Assembly (NCBI GenBank): GCA_019638275.1
Contig: JAHBUC010000012.1
Location: forward strand, 1-64,000
Direction: 5' to 3'
Length of the DNA stretch: 64,000 nt
Origin: Cyclobacteriaceae bacterium
Lineage (GTDB): Bacteria > Bacteroidota > Bacteroidia > Cytophagales > Cyclobacteriaceae
Shown: piece after piece, positions 35,481-45,225 of the stretch
Numbering within the stretch: the first letter of the stretch is position 1
Layout of the letters: each line of letters starts with the position of its first letter
The notes under the pieces: model-generated
What the model saw: only the letters and a program-made list of their open reading frames with translations
Database searches by the model: none
What the model was told of the DNA's origin: nothing
Translations under genes and position numbers: made by a program

Positions 35481-37580
35481 TCAATACCTGAGCAATTCAT
35501 TCAATGCTTGTGCTACCTTCTCTGCATTGGGCAACATCATTTTTTCAAGATCAACATTGAGCGGAACGGCCGGCAGATTGGCCGCCCCCAATGTCCATAC
35601 CGGAGCATCCAGGTACCTGAAACATTCACGTTGAATTCTTCCGGCCAACGATTCGGCAAATGAGTTCATTAACGGTTCTTCTGTTAATACAAAAGCGCGA
35701 TTATGTCTTAACACAGATTCCTTCACACCCTTCCAATCCAGTGGGTTAAGCGTACGCAAATCTAAAATCTCCACCTGTCCGGCAAACGACTTGCTGGCCT
35801 CTTTCGCCCAGTATACACCCATACCATAAGTAATGATTACAGCAGATTCACCGCTTTCAATTTTATCCTGACTTGCCTCCAGAACAACACGAGCCTTGCC
35901 CAACGGAATCATATAATCCTCATCCGGCTCCGGAGTTTTAGCATCCAACGTTCCGGGCACTTTGCTCCAATACAACCCTTTGTGTTCCAACAGCACCACC
36001 GGGTTTGGATCGTAGAAGGAAGCCTTCAATAAACCCTTCATATCTGCGGCATTTGAAGGATACACCACTTTGATACCGCGTATCGTCAACAACGTTGACT
36101 CCACACTGCCCGAGTGATACGGTCCGCCACCTCCATACGCGCCAATCGGCACACGTATTAATGATTGTATCGGAAATTTTCCCTTCGACAGGTAACAACT
36201 TTTTGAAAGTTCTTCTACCAGTTGATTGATACCCGGCCAGATGTAATCGGCAAACTGAATTTCAACAATAGGTTTCGCCCCTACAGCCGACATACCCGCG
36301 GTTGAACCAACGATGTATGCTTCCTGGATGGGTGTATTGAATACGCGATGGTCGCCATATTTTTCGGCCAACGTTGCGGCTTCACGAAACACGCCACCCA
36401 ACCTGCGGCCAACATCCTGTCCGTAAAACAATGCTTCCGGATGCTTGCGCAGAATTTCATCCACAGCATGCAAGGCAGCGTCAACCATGATAATTTTTTC
36501 AGCACCTTTTGGCGCACGCAAACCTGTTTCTTCCGTAATGGGTGTGGGTGCAAATTCATGTGAATCAAATTCAGTTGTATCCGGATCAGCAGATGCAAGC
36601 GCTTGCTCATAATCATGCTTAACTTTTTCAGCGGCTTCCTTTCGGATATCACTTAATGTTTTTTCTGTTTCGCCATGTTTTTTCAGGTAGTGCTCCAGCT
36701 TTGCAATCGGATCGTCTTTTTGATGTGCCTCCAGATCCTCTCCACGATACCATTCCCTGCGCACACCAGAAGTATGATGTCCGAGTAACGGGCATGTTGC
36801 GTGGACTAAAATAGGTGCACGGTTTTTACGCACATAGGCAATGGCTTTCTTCATTCCTTCGTAGGAATCAGAGAATTCAGAACCATCCACGCGCATGCGT
36901 TGCATCCCTTTAAAGCCGGCCGCATATTCATACGCATCCATGGCACGCATCTCATCTCCCGTTGCTGAAATTCCCCAACCATTATCCTGAACCAGGTAAA
37001 TGATTGGCATTTGTTTCAGTACGGCCATCTGAAAAGCTTCCGCCACTTCACCTTCCGTCACTGAACCATCGCCCAGCGAGCAGAGTACAACCGGCTTTTG
37101 TTTTGTGTTTAATAAATTTTGTGATTCTAAGTATGCAATACCTTGTGCCATGCCCGTAGCCGGAATGGCCTGCATACCCGTAGCTGAACTTTGATGCGGA
37201 ATAATTGGAAAACCTTCACGCTTAAGTGACGGGTGGCCGTAGTACGATCTTCCTCCTGAGAACGGATCATCACGCTTGGCCATCAATTGAAGCATCAGCT
37301 CATACGGCTGCATGCCTATGGCCAACAAAATGGATTCATCGCGATAATATAAGGAAGCATAATCCCACGCTTTCAACTGCAATCCGGCTGCCAGTTGTAT
37401 AGCCTCATGTCCGCGTGAGGTACTGTGCACATATTTACTACAGATTTCTCGGTTTTCATCATAGGTTTCTGCCATACGTCTGGCGGTGCACATCAACGCA
37501 TACGCCTTCAGTAAAACAGCCCGGTCAATACCCCTTTTTTTGGTCGTTTTTCGCTCCTTCACTTGCTCCATTTCGGCCAT
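35481..37580 (-). CDS. Fused alpha-beta E1 component of a 2-oxoacid dehydrogenase
   Basis: About 699 residues. The first half is the alpha type with the thiamine diphosphate motif GDGSVTEGEVAEAFQMA ending in NGWGIS. The second half is the beta type, beginning around FYGQDVGRRLGGVFREA with YIWPGINQLVEE and a transketolase C-domain. Bacteroidota often carry this fusion. It decarboxylates a 2-oxoacid (branched-chain or pyruvate type) and passes the acyl group to an E2, not present nearby. I use ATG at 37580; a TTG lies upstream at 37631. It converges on the TamL gene with three bases between stops. Confidence 0.92.
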   Translation of the reverse strand: MAEMEQVKERKTTKKRGIDRAVLLKAYALMCTARRMAETYDENREICSKYVHSTSRGHEAIQLAAGLQLKAWDYASLYYRDESILLAIGMQPYELMLQLMAKRDDPFSGGRSYYGHPSLKREGFPIIPHQSSATGMQAIPATGMAQGIAYLESQNLLNTKQKPVVLCSLGDGSVTEGEVAEAFQMAVLKQMPIIYLVQDNGWGISATGDEMRAMDAYEYAAGFKGMQRMRVDGSEFSDSYEGMKKAIAYVRKNRAPILVHATCPLLGHHTSGVRREWYRGEDLEAHQKDDPIAKLEHYLKKHGETEKTLSDIRKEAAEKVKHDYEQALASADPDTTEFDSHEFAPTPITEETGLRAPKGAEKIIMVDAALHAVDEILRKHPEALFYGQDVGRRLGGVFREAATLAEKYGDHRVFNTPIQEAYIVGSTAGMSAVGAKPIVEIQFADYIWPGINQLVEELSKSCYLSKGKFPIQSLIRVPIGAYGGGGPYHSGSVESTLLTIRGIKVVYPSNAADMKGLLKASFYDPNPVVLLEHKGLYWSKVPGTLDAKTPEPDEDYMIPLGKARVVLEASQDKIESGESAVIITYGMGVYWAKEASKSFAGQVEILDLRTLNPLDWKGVKESVLRHNRAFVLTEEPLMNSFAESLAGRIQRECFRYLDAPVWTLGAANLPAVPLNVDLEKMMLPNAEKVAQALNELLRY

Positions 37581-37753
37581 AGTTTGTTTGATCAGGTTAA
37601 GGCTTAAAGATAAGGATTTTGCGGTATTCAATCGGTTGAAATTCTGTATGATACTGATAAAGATCAGCCAACGGTATGACCGAAAGCATAGTTTTTCTAA
37701 ATCTGTAAATGCACCTTAGTATCAGCAAAAAACAAAAGTTCTTAACCTAAAAT

Positions 37754-37762
37754 AAAGGAGGT
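37754..37762 (+). promoter_or_regulatory. Strong Shine-Dalgarno for the Hsp20 gene
   Basis: AAAGGAGGT, five bases before the ATG at 37768. It stands out in a window where nearly all other genes lack such a site. Confidence 0.75.
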
Positions 37763-37767
37763 AGTAT

Positions 37768-38208
37768 ATGACACTGCTTAAGTCACCGGTATTACCCAAC
37801 TTGTTTACCGACAAGTGGTTGTCTGATTTCTTCGATAACGATCGGTTCTTTGATGCAGACTGGATGAAAAGAATTCAGGTCGTTCCCGCAGTTAATGTAA
37901 AAGAAGTGGAAAAAGGATTTGAAATCGAAATGGCCGTTCCAGGAATGACCAAAAAAGATTTCAACATCAACATTGAAAACGGAGTGCTGACCATCTTCAC
38001 TGAAAAGAAAGAAGAGAAAGAAGAAAAAGAAGAGGCCTACACCCGCAAGGAATTCAATTACACCAGCTTCACTCGCTCCTTCAACCTGCCGGAAAACATC
38101 AATCCGGAAAAAGTTGAAGCTCGTTATGAGGACGGTATGCTCAGGATTATGATTGCCAAAAAGGCACTCTCCCCTGAAAAGCCCGTGAAGATGATTGAGG
38201 TTAAGTAA
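37768..38208 (+). CDS. Hsp20/alpha-crystallin small heat-shock protein
   Basis: A 146-residue protein. The alpha-crystallin domain spans about residues 38-140 (VKEVEKGFEIEMAVPGMTKK, then YEDGMLRIMIAKK with the beta-strand ending used for dimerisation). The C-terminal PEKPVKMIEVK replaces the usual I-x-I/V anchor. It is an ATP-independent holdase for heat-damaged proteins. It is monocistronic, bounded by an unusual Shine-Dalgarno and a terminator. Confidence 0.93.
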   Translation: MTLLKSPVLPNLFTDKWLSDFFDNDRFFDADWMKRIQVVPAVNVKEVEKGFEIEMAVPGMTKKDFNINIENGVLTIFTEKKEEKEEKEEAYTRKEFNYTSFTRSFNLPENINPEKVEARYEDGMLRIMIAKKALSPEKPVKMIEVK

Positions 38209-38320
38209 GTTGAACAGGTAAAATAGGTGCACATCCACCGCACGGTTTAACGGGATCACAAAGCATCCCAACCAGTCAACAAGGGGTACGGTTTGATTTG
38301 GTTATGTGCACACGTTTTGC

Positions 38321-38356
38321 GTCCTGGTGTTAGTAGCACCAGGACTTTTTTTATTT
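38321..38356 (+). terminator. Rho-independent terminator after Hsp20
   Basis: Perfect 9-base stem GTCCTGGTG (38321-38329) with CACCAGGAC (38337-38345), then a run of eight T. Confidence 0.88.
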
Positions 38357-38376
38357 ATGAATACTGAAAGACCGGA

Positions 38377-39321
38377 TCAATCCTCCTCCATCAAATCATC
38401 CAAACTCAAAAACTTTCTTCCCAACCCGGAAACGGATGCCACATTAAAAAAACCAACAGCTTTTTTCCCTGCAGGATTTACGTTCGCCACATTGGATGAC
38501 ACATTTGCCAGAGGCGTAGCAAACAACTCACTGAAACCACCGGGTCTATCGGTTTGGATGGCTACCTGTGTTAAAAAATCGAATGAAGCTTCAGAGAGAG
38601 AATGAATTTCCACATATACTGAATCACCTACCACGTAAGGAGAAAGAAACCGATCATTCTCATCCTGATCGAACGGATTGATGGCGGTACGAATTGGTGC
38701 AATGAAATACGCTCCGGTAAAATTTCCACCACGAGTAAAGCCTGCATCGTACGCCAGGTTAAGGTCGGAAGGTTTATTCAGCAGCTGACCATTCTTGAAC
38801 GTTTTGATCCAGTAGGTATCACCAGGCTCAGCCGGATCAAAAGCCCAGAACTCCGCCAGAAACAGTTCATCGATAAACTGGCTGGCCTCTTCTCTTCTAA
38901 ACGTTATGCTGTCGATAGCGGGAACACGGCCCATGCGCGTAATAGATCGATAGGTCTCTCCCTCTGCCGTAACAGTTAGTGTGTACGTAACACCGGTTTG
39001 CCCAAAGGCTTCATCCATGCCGGGTGTCCAGATGTATTGACCCGCATCGGTTGCGCTTTCTGTAAATACATACGCACTCCCATCGCTACCCTCAACAATA
39101 ACTTGTGCACCGGCAACACCCGGTGGCAACGTTTGATCGAAATAAGATTGCGTTTTGGTAAGCTTAATAACTTGTGGTTCGGATTTATTATTCACCCACG
39201 CATCTATCACCAAAATCGGATCTGCGGTTTGCAGGGTTGGATCAATCACTGTTTCACAGGAAAACAGAACTATGGAACCGAAGAGAAATGCTATCGCTTT
39301 ATTCAAATTATTCATACGCAT
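38377..39321 (-). CDS. DUF4249 lipoprotein, partner of a TonB-dependent receptor
   Basis: About 314 residues with a lipoprotein signal (AIAFLFGSIVLFSC) and the DUF4249 pattern (LVIDAWVNNKSEPQVIKL, TYTLTVTAEGETYRSIT). Members are typically encoded right after a TonB-dependent receptor and are thought to sit on the outer membrane as its accessory protein. The ATG at 39321 shares its first base with the receptor stop codon (TGATG), confirming the pair. Its substrate is unknown. If the receptor is truly broken, this protein may have lost its partner. Confidence 0.87.
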   Translation of the reverse strand: MRMNNLNKAIAFLFGSIVLFSCETVIDPTLQTADPILVIDAWVNNKSEPQVIKLTKTQSYFDQTLPPGVAGAQVIVEGSDGSAYVFTESATDAGQYIWTPGMDEAFGQTGVTYTLTVTAEGETYRSITRMGRVPAIDSITFRREEASQFIDELFLAEFWAFDPAEPGDTYWIKTFKNGQLLNKPSDLNLAYDAGFTRGGNFTGAYFIAPIRTAINPFDQDENDRFLSPYVVGDSVYVEIHSLSEASFDFLTQVAIQTDRPGGFSELFATPLANVSSNVANVNPAGKKAVGFFNVASVSGLGRKFLSLDDLMEED

Positions 39322-41687
39322 CAAAAATGAAAGTTATAGGAAATGGAAGGCACCACGGTACCGATAATGGATAGCTGTCGTGCCTGGGTTTCAATAACCT
39401 GACCGGGCGGAATACGCTTATCATTCTGTGCAAAGTAAATGGAGAACGGATTCTTTCTTCCATATACATTGTATAAGCCAAACACCCAATAATCTGTATT
39501 CTTCCGAATCTTTCCTTTGCGGTTCACTTGCTTTCCTTCCAATCGCGCTGAAATATCCAACCGGTGAAAGGCAGGCAAACGAACATTGTTGCGTGTTTCA
39601 TTGGCATTGTATGGAATCAAAATATCCTGAATGATGTAACGCGAGGTTGGAAATGTAGTGGGTGTGCCCGACAACAACGTAAAGTTAGCCGACAATGAAA
39701 CGCGCTTGGAAACATCATAAAACCCGGTAACCTTTAGGTTATGCGTTTGATCAAAACGCGCGGCATACCATTCACCCTTGTTGATGCCCTCTACCTGCAA
39801 CTCCGAACGGCCGAGTGTGTATGCAATCCAACCGTTCAGCTTGCCGGTTTTCTTTTGCAGGTAAAGTTCAAGTCCGTATGCACGCGCATCACCACTTAAC
39901 AAATCACCTTCCAGAAATTCATTGATCAACAGGTCAGCTCCATCAATATAATCGATTTGATTTTTTGCTGCCCGGTAATAGACCTCCGCTGAGAATTCGT
40001 ATTCCTTCTCCTTACCCAAACTTCTGAAATAACCAACCGCGAATTGATCGCCCACTTCAGGCTTAATGTTTTGTGTGGTAGGCGTCCACACATCCAACGG
40101 GTTCGATGCCGTTGTATTGGAAATCAGATGTAAATATTGCGCCATGCGGATGTAACTTGCCTTGATGGAACTTGCTTCATTCACCTGCACCTTTACCGCT
40201 ACCCGAGGCTCCAGCGTTCCATAGCTACTCGTTACTTCGCCCCTTCCAAATTGTGTTTGCGCAACTGGAAATCGTCTTACTCCTGCTGTGGTATCGTTAT
40301 AGGTGTATTGTGCACCCGGACCAAAACCCCAGAAGTGTGAATAGCGCAAGCCGTACTCAACCGAAAAGGTTTCATTGATTTTTTGGTTATTACTCAGGTA
40401 CACAGCCGATTCCAGGTTATACTTCTCCGGCAAACTAATATCGGTAACCTCACCGTTGGAGGCACCGGATGCATTGGCCGGCTCAAACGTATAATACGTA
40501 CCCTCAACCCCAAACGACACTTCGTTTTCGCTGTTGATGAAATAACTGAAACTGGGCTTGAACGTGTAGTTGGTGATGGATGAATTCCATTTAAAATAGT
40601 CGCGGTCATCATCTCCAAACTTCAAGGCATAATCGTACTTGCTGAAAATCCCGGATACATTTAAAAACAACCGGTCATTCAGAATTGAATTCCACCGCAA
40701 GGTTGCCGTATTGTTTCCCCACGAAAAACCTTGCTCCCGATCAAAAAAGAAATTATCGCGGCCGCTGTAGCCCGACAGGTAAATGCGGTTGCGCTTGTTG
40801 ATGTTATAATTCAGCTTTCCCGTAAGGTCATAAAAATTCAGTCGTGCGCCCTCGCGCAACACATCCACAAACGGTCGGGCGAGAATATCAATGTACGATC
40901 GCCTTGCCGCTACAATAAATGAACCTTCATTTTTAAACAATGGCCCTTCCACCGACAAGCGACTGAAAATGGTACCAATACCACCGTTTGCTTCATACTC
41001 CTTATTATTCCCTTCCTTCATGCGCACATCCAGCAACGAAGCAATGCGCCCACCAAACTGTGCCGGTATGGCGCCCTTATACAGCTTCACATCTTTTACT
41101 GCATCGGGATTAAAAACAGAAAAGAACTCCCAGCAAATGAGACGAGTTGTACACGGTGGTTTATCTAGTAAATTGTGTTTTGTCTAACACTTCCACCACG
41201 AACATTAAAGCCAGAGGCCCCCGGCCTACGGTTGTCAAGCACCAGGCAATTGCTGAATGCTTTTGATCACATCTACCTCGCCCAATGAATCCTCGTAATG
41301 GTTTTGATATCGATTTTATTCACACTCATTTCCACCGCCTGAACGGGTGAGCACCAGAGCCGGTCACTATCACTCCAACTGGCGGCTTTGCGATACCAGT
41401 TCCAGATCAAGGCGCACGTTTTGTCTCAAGTCTACATTTCGTACCTCACGGTTATACCCCACATACGAAAACTCCACCTCGTATTCGCCTGAGGCCACGG
41501 TGAGGGAGTAAAATCCATACACATTGGTGGTGGTACCAGCGCCCAGGCTGCGGATGTAAACGGTTGCACCGATTAGTGCTTCACCATCTGCAGCATCCTT
41601 CAGGTAGCCGCTCAGGGTCGCTTTGTCTTGTGCGGAAAGCGGATATAAAAAACCAAGGAATAAACTTATTAATATGATCTTACGCAT
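39321..41687 (-). pseudogene. TonB-dependent receptor with carboxypeptidase-like domain, disrupted by many frame changes
   Basis: The N-terminal piece (41687-41370) has a signal peptide and a CarboxypepD_reg-like domain (ATLSGYLKDAADGEALIGAT) and ends at a TGA after SQSRQLE. The C-terminal piece is open from 41090 down to 39321 and gives the rest of a 22-strand receptor barrel ending in SYNFHF. Between them the plug domain can still be read in changing frames: VIVTGSGAHP, AVEMSVNKIDIKTITR, LGEVDVIKSIQQLPG, ASGFNVRGGS, VYNSSHLLG, FNPDAVKDVKLYKG. At least seven frame changes fall within about 280 bases. Flanking sequence is intact, so a local sequencing or assembly fault is as likely as real decay. 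Confidence 0.85.
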
Positions 41688-41833
41688 AACGAGTCAATCT
41701 GTCGCTTAAAAACGGCAAACATTACCGGGTTGTTTAGCAGATTGGTGTTAAATAATTTAGTTTTTATAGAATTGTTTTACAGTTTTTACAGAAAATTATC
41801 TAACTAGGCATCGATCACCAATAAACACTACGC

Positions 41834-43264
41834 ATGCGCATCGTTTCCACACTCATCGTCTTGTTGCTTTTCAGCACAGCTCTTCAGGCTCAAAAAGTAT
41901 CAACTAATAAAAAGCAGGTATTGAGCTCCATTGAAAAGCATGCATCCAAACTCATTGAAACCAGCGATAACATCTGGGCGCATGCCGAAATAGCTTTTCA
42001 GGAAACGGAATCATACCAGGAATTAGCCAATCTGGCGGAAGCCAATGGCTTTAACGTAGAGCGCGGTGTGGCCGAAATACCAACTGCGTTTGTAGCCACC
42101 TATGGAAGTGGCAAACCCGTGATTGGCATACTGGGCGAGTTTGATGCCTTACCCGGCCTCTCGCAAAAGGCAGTTCCGAACAAGGATCCTTTAAAGGCAG
42201 GAGAACCCGGCCACGGTTGCGGACACAATCTGTTTGGTACGGCCAGTCTTGGTGCGGCTATCGCGATTAAGGAATTGATTGAGCAAGGCAAACTGAAAGG
42301 CACCATTAAGTTTTTTGGAACACCCGCTGAAGAAAAGTTTTTCGGTAAGTTATGGATGATCCGTGCCGGACTATTCAAGGATGTAGATGTAGTGATGGAC
42401 TGGCATCCGGGAGCAGAAACAAAAGCTGCAGTACAAACCGGATTGGCACTCGTTGACTTTACCGTGGAGTTCAAAGGTCAGGCGGCTCATGCTTCTGCCG
42501 ATCCATGGAACGGACGCAGCGCCTCCGATGCATTGGAGTTGTATACCACAGGCATCAACTACTACCGCGAACACGTGAAGCCTACCGTGCGCATTCATTA
42601 CCATATACAAGATGGCGGACAGGTGGTGAATGTGGTTCCGGATTATGCCCGACTGTGGGTACGCGTACGCGATGTAAAGCGCGAAGGCATGAACGAAGTG
42701 TATGCGCGCGTAAAAAAGATGGCCGAAGGCGCAGCCATTATGGCTAACGTGGATTACGAGGTGAAATTAGTTTCCGGAATTTATGAAGTGCTCGTGAACA
42801 GAACCGGTGCAGGTTATTTACAAAAGAACCTGGAGTTTCTTGGTCCGCTCACGTACACGCCCGAAGAAACAGACTTTGCCAAAAAAATACAGCAGGCCAC
42901 CGGCAAACCCCAGGTGGGCTTGCACAGTAAAGTTGAACCGCTGGAAGAAACCAAGGAAAATGCCGGGGGCGGCTCTACCGATGTGGGTGATGTGAGCTGG
43001 GTGGTTCCCACTATCCGCTTAAGTGCCGCCACTGCACCGGTTGGCACACCGTGGCACTCGTGGGCAGTTGTAGCCTGTGGGGGCATGTCTATTGGGCATA
43101 AGGGTATGCTTCATGCTTCCAGGGCGTTGGCGTTAACCATGGTCGACTTATATGAAGACCCGAAAAAAGTAGAAGCCATAAAAGCAGAATTCAAACAACG
43201 CAAGGGCGACCATGTTTACTCAGGGTTAGTACCGGATGGCCCACCTCCCATTGGCAAGGAATGA
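41834..43264 (+). CDS. Secreted M20-family amidohydrolase (AbgB-like)
   Basis: A 476-residue hydrolase with a signal peptide (STLIVLLLFSTALQAQ). The zinc-ligand block is EPGHGCGHNLFG, and GILGEFDALPGLSQ and STDVGDVSWVVPT are typical of the M20D subgroup near p-aminobenzoyl-glutamate hydrolase AbgB. It should remove an acyl or amino acid group from an amide in the periplasm. AbgB itself is cytoplasmic, so the substrate may differ. Its stop overlaps the start of the hemolysin III gene by four bases. Confidence 0.9.
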   Translation: MRIVSTLIVLLLFSTALQAQKVSTNKKQVLSSIEKHASKLIETSDNIWAHAEIAFQETESYQELANLAEANGFNVERGVAEIPTAFVATYGSGKPVIGILGEFDALPGLSQKAVPNKDPLKAGEPGHGCGHNLFGTASLGAAIAIKELIEQGKLKGTIKFFGTPAEEKFFGKLWMIRAGLFKDVDVVMDWHPGAETKAAVQTGLALVDFTVEFKGQAAHASADPWNGRSASDALELYTTGINYYREHVKPTVRIHYHIQDGGQVVNVVPDYARLWVRVRDVKREGMNEVYARVKKMAEGAAIMANVDYEVKLVSGIYEVLVNRTGAGYLQKNLEFLGPLTYTPEETDFAKKIQQATGKPQVGLHSKVEPLEETKENAGGGSTDVGDVSWVVPTIRLSAATAPVGTPWHSWAVVACGGMSIGHKGMLHASRALALTMVDLYEDPKKVEAIKAEFKQRKGDHVYSGLVPDGPPPIGKE

Positions 43265-43902
43265 AGGAGGTTTACAAAACAGATCAATCACTGGGTGAAG
43301 AAATTGCCAACAGCATCAGCCATGGACTGGGAGCCGTTGGCGGCATAGTGGCCATCCCCTTTCTAATCATCAATGCCATACCACATGGCACGGGTGCCAT
43401 AGTTGGTGCAGCCGTGTTTGGCGCTTCCATTATCATCATGTACCTAAGCTCCACCCTGTACCATGCGTTTCCTGTTAGCCGAACCAAAAAACTATTTCAG
43501 ATTTTTGATCACAGCGCCATTTACGTACTCATTGCCGGAACCTACACGCCCTTTGCCTTGGGCATATTGCAAGGCTTCTGGGGCTGGGTTATGCTAGTTG
43601 GCATGTGGACATTTGCCGCTGGCGGCATCGTGTTCAAATCCATTGCCGGCACACGCAAGAATATTCTCTCCACCATTTTATATGTGGCCATGGGCTGGAT
43701 GGGCATACTGATGATAAAACCCCTGATAGCCAACATGGAACGCGAAGGACTGTACTGGCTGCTTGCTGGCGGAATATCCTACACCGTAGGCGTAATTTTT
43801 TATTTAATGAAAAAACTACGCTACACGCATTTTATCTGGCACCTGTTTGTGCTGGGCGGTACGGCTTGCCATGTGGTTACGGTGATGCGGTTTGCGAATT
43901 GA
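43261..43902 (+). CDS. Hemolysin III / PAQR-family membrane protein
   Basis: A 213-residue protein with seven hydrophobic spans. The PAQR signature includes EEIANSISHGLGAVGG at the start, SSTLYHAFPVSRTKKLFQ, then FDHSAIYVLIAGTYTPFALG and a terminal FIWHLFVLGGTACH, contributing the conserved Asp and His residues that bind zinc in this superfamily. Despite the name, lysis is not a shown function; related bacterial proteins affect membrane lipid balance. It is co-translated with the upstream amidohydrolase. Confidence 0.9.
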   Translation: MKEVYKTDQSLGEEIANSISHGLGAVGGIVAIPFLIINAIPHGTGAIVGAAVFGASIIIMYLSSTLYHAFPVSRTKKLFQIFDHSAIYVLIAGTYTPFALGILQGFWGWVMLVGMWTFAAGGIVFKSIAGTRKNILSTILYVAMGWMGILMIKPLIANMEREGLYWLLAGGISYTVGVIFYLMKKLRYTHFIWHLFVLGGTACHVVTVMRFAN

Positions 43903-43952
43903 CTGTCGGGGTAAGAGTAATTCACGAGCGGCCACAATAACCACATAAAGGT

Positions 43953-44591
43953 TCAGGAGGAGAATCTTTTTTTAGAGTGAAGAACGCTTTCAGTGATGCG
44001 CTCTTTTATTTTTTCCAGCGGAAGCTTTACCGATAGGTTAGGTGGATCAATGGATGGATCAATATCATCGAAGTAACTCACAGCGCGGAGGGCTATAAGC
44101 GGATTAAAATTCGGATACTTTACTGAATAAAATCCAATCATGTCGCTCATCGAAAAATATTCAAGAAGAAAGTAGATATCAATAAAATCTTTCAAACGCT
44201 TGCCCGAATTGCTGATGGCATTTAGTTTCATGGCTGCAATATCAGGAAGCGAAAGAAATCGAATACCCTCTTCTTCCTTGGGGGGATTGATCAACGGATA
44301 ATCATGGGTAATAAAGTCTACTTTTATACTTTCGATAAAAGTCAGTAGGGTATTGGCCGCCTCAAAGGCAACTTCTATCGCAAACTTTGCCTGCAGTTGA
44401 CTAATAAATTGGTTCGAATTGAAATTGTTTCTACTGAACAAATCGATATCAATGGAATTCCTATGTCCAATTTGAAGTGCAAGTGCAGTACCTCCCACTA
44501 AATGGAATTCTTTTAAGAAATCCAGCGATTGTAAACGCTGAATCAGATTGAATGTTTCGGGTTTAATCAGAAAAGGATCTCTATGCAGCAT
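43953..44591 (-). CDS. AbiEii/AbiGii-type nucleotidyltransferase toxin
   Basis: A 212-residue minimal nucleotidyltransferase. The motif LVGGTALALQIGHRNSIDIDLFS is the family signature, with GG and the catalytic DxD (IDIDLF), and the later aspartate is in IKVDFITHDYP. AbiEii toxins modify tRNA or another RNA acceptor and act as abortive-infection or type IV toxin-antitoxin toxins. The start overlaps the small upstream gene by 11 bases. Classic AbiEi antitoxin with a winged helix is absent; the DUF6922-like partner stands in its place. Confidence 0.85.
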   Translation of the reverse strand: MLHRDPFLIKPETFNLIQRLQSLDFLKEFHLVGGTALALQIGHRNSIDIDLFSRNNFNSNQFISQLQAKFAIEVAFEAANTLLTFIESIKVDFITHDYPLINPPKEEEGIRFLSLPDIAAMKLNAISNSGKRLKDFIDIYFLLEYFSMSDMIGFYSVKYPNFNPLIALRAVSYFDDIDPSIDPPNLSVKLPLEKIKERITESVLHSKKRFSS

Positions 44592-44835
44592 TCAAAAAAT
44601 CTGATTGAAGAAAGAATCTGGAAAAGTCTTTCATCCGTTGATTGAGCTGTGCACTCCAATCAATCACTTCCAGTATTTTTTCCCGCCCATAATACTGCAG
44701 CACAGCACGCCATTCATTCAATGTTCCCCTTTCCAGAACCCGCTCAATCACAATCTTATATGATTTGTCGTAATTGAAGGTCTCCAGGTCATACTCCCAT
44801 AAAAGGCGGTCGTTGATATCGGGTTTATTAGGCAT
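44581..44835 (-). CDS. Small DUF6922-like partner of the AbiEii toxin
   Basis: About 84 residues from ATG at 44835, with WEYDLETFNYDKSYKIVIER and the RGTLNEWRAVLQYYGREK block of the DUF6922 group. Similar small proteins are common upstream of AbiEii-like genes in Bacteroidota. The overlap with the toxin gene (11 bases) implies joint translation. It could be the antitoxin or a substrate-recognition partner. No HTH motif is obvious. Confidence 0.7.
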   Translation of the reverse strand: MPNKPDINDRLLWEYDLETFNYDKSYKIVIERVLERGTLNEWRAVLQYYGREKILEVIDWSAQLNQRMKDFSRFFLQSDFLNAA

Positions 44836-45004
44836 TGAGGTCCGTAATTGGCTTACAAAGATACAAAAAAGGAGTCGGTTAAACACCAATATGATTCATT
44901 CAATCAATTACCAGAAAAGTAGATTGCCTCAGAATTGTAACAAACTTAACATCCTGGGTCTTCACCGTAAATCTTGTTGGAGAAGAACTCCGACTAGGGC
45001 TAAG

Positions 45005-45225
45005 TTATCTATTCGACTTCATTCTGTCCATTAAGCCAATTACGGTTTCATTTAAGTCACTTTGATTGCACCAGTATTTATCTATTTCTCCATAGTTTGT
45101 GTATGTTGAAATATTGAAGCCTTCTTCAATATCGTTATAATAGGAGCGAGCAACAAAAATCCCAAAATCATTATTCCAAAAGTCAGTCGTAGCGGATTGA
45201 TTAACTTTACTGCCGAACTTTAAAA
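45005..45225 (-). pseudogene. C-terminal remnant of an unknown gene
   Basis: The minus-strand frame ending TAA at 45005 encodes at least 69 residues, including NNDFGIFVARSYYND, STYTNYGEIDKYW and VIGLMDRMKSNR, with no start codon before an upstream stop. It looks like the end of a gene cut off just where the plus-strand membrane-protein gene begins at 45226. The composition is protein-like. This occupies most of the 390-base gap between the toxin partner and the membrane protein; bases 44836-45004 show nothing else. Confidence 0.45.

Noticed and set aside
37792..38271. Long minus-strand Phe-rich frame
   Set aside because: Antisense shadow of the well-supported Hsp20 gene.
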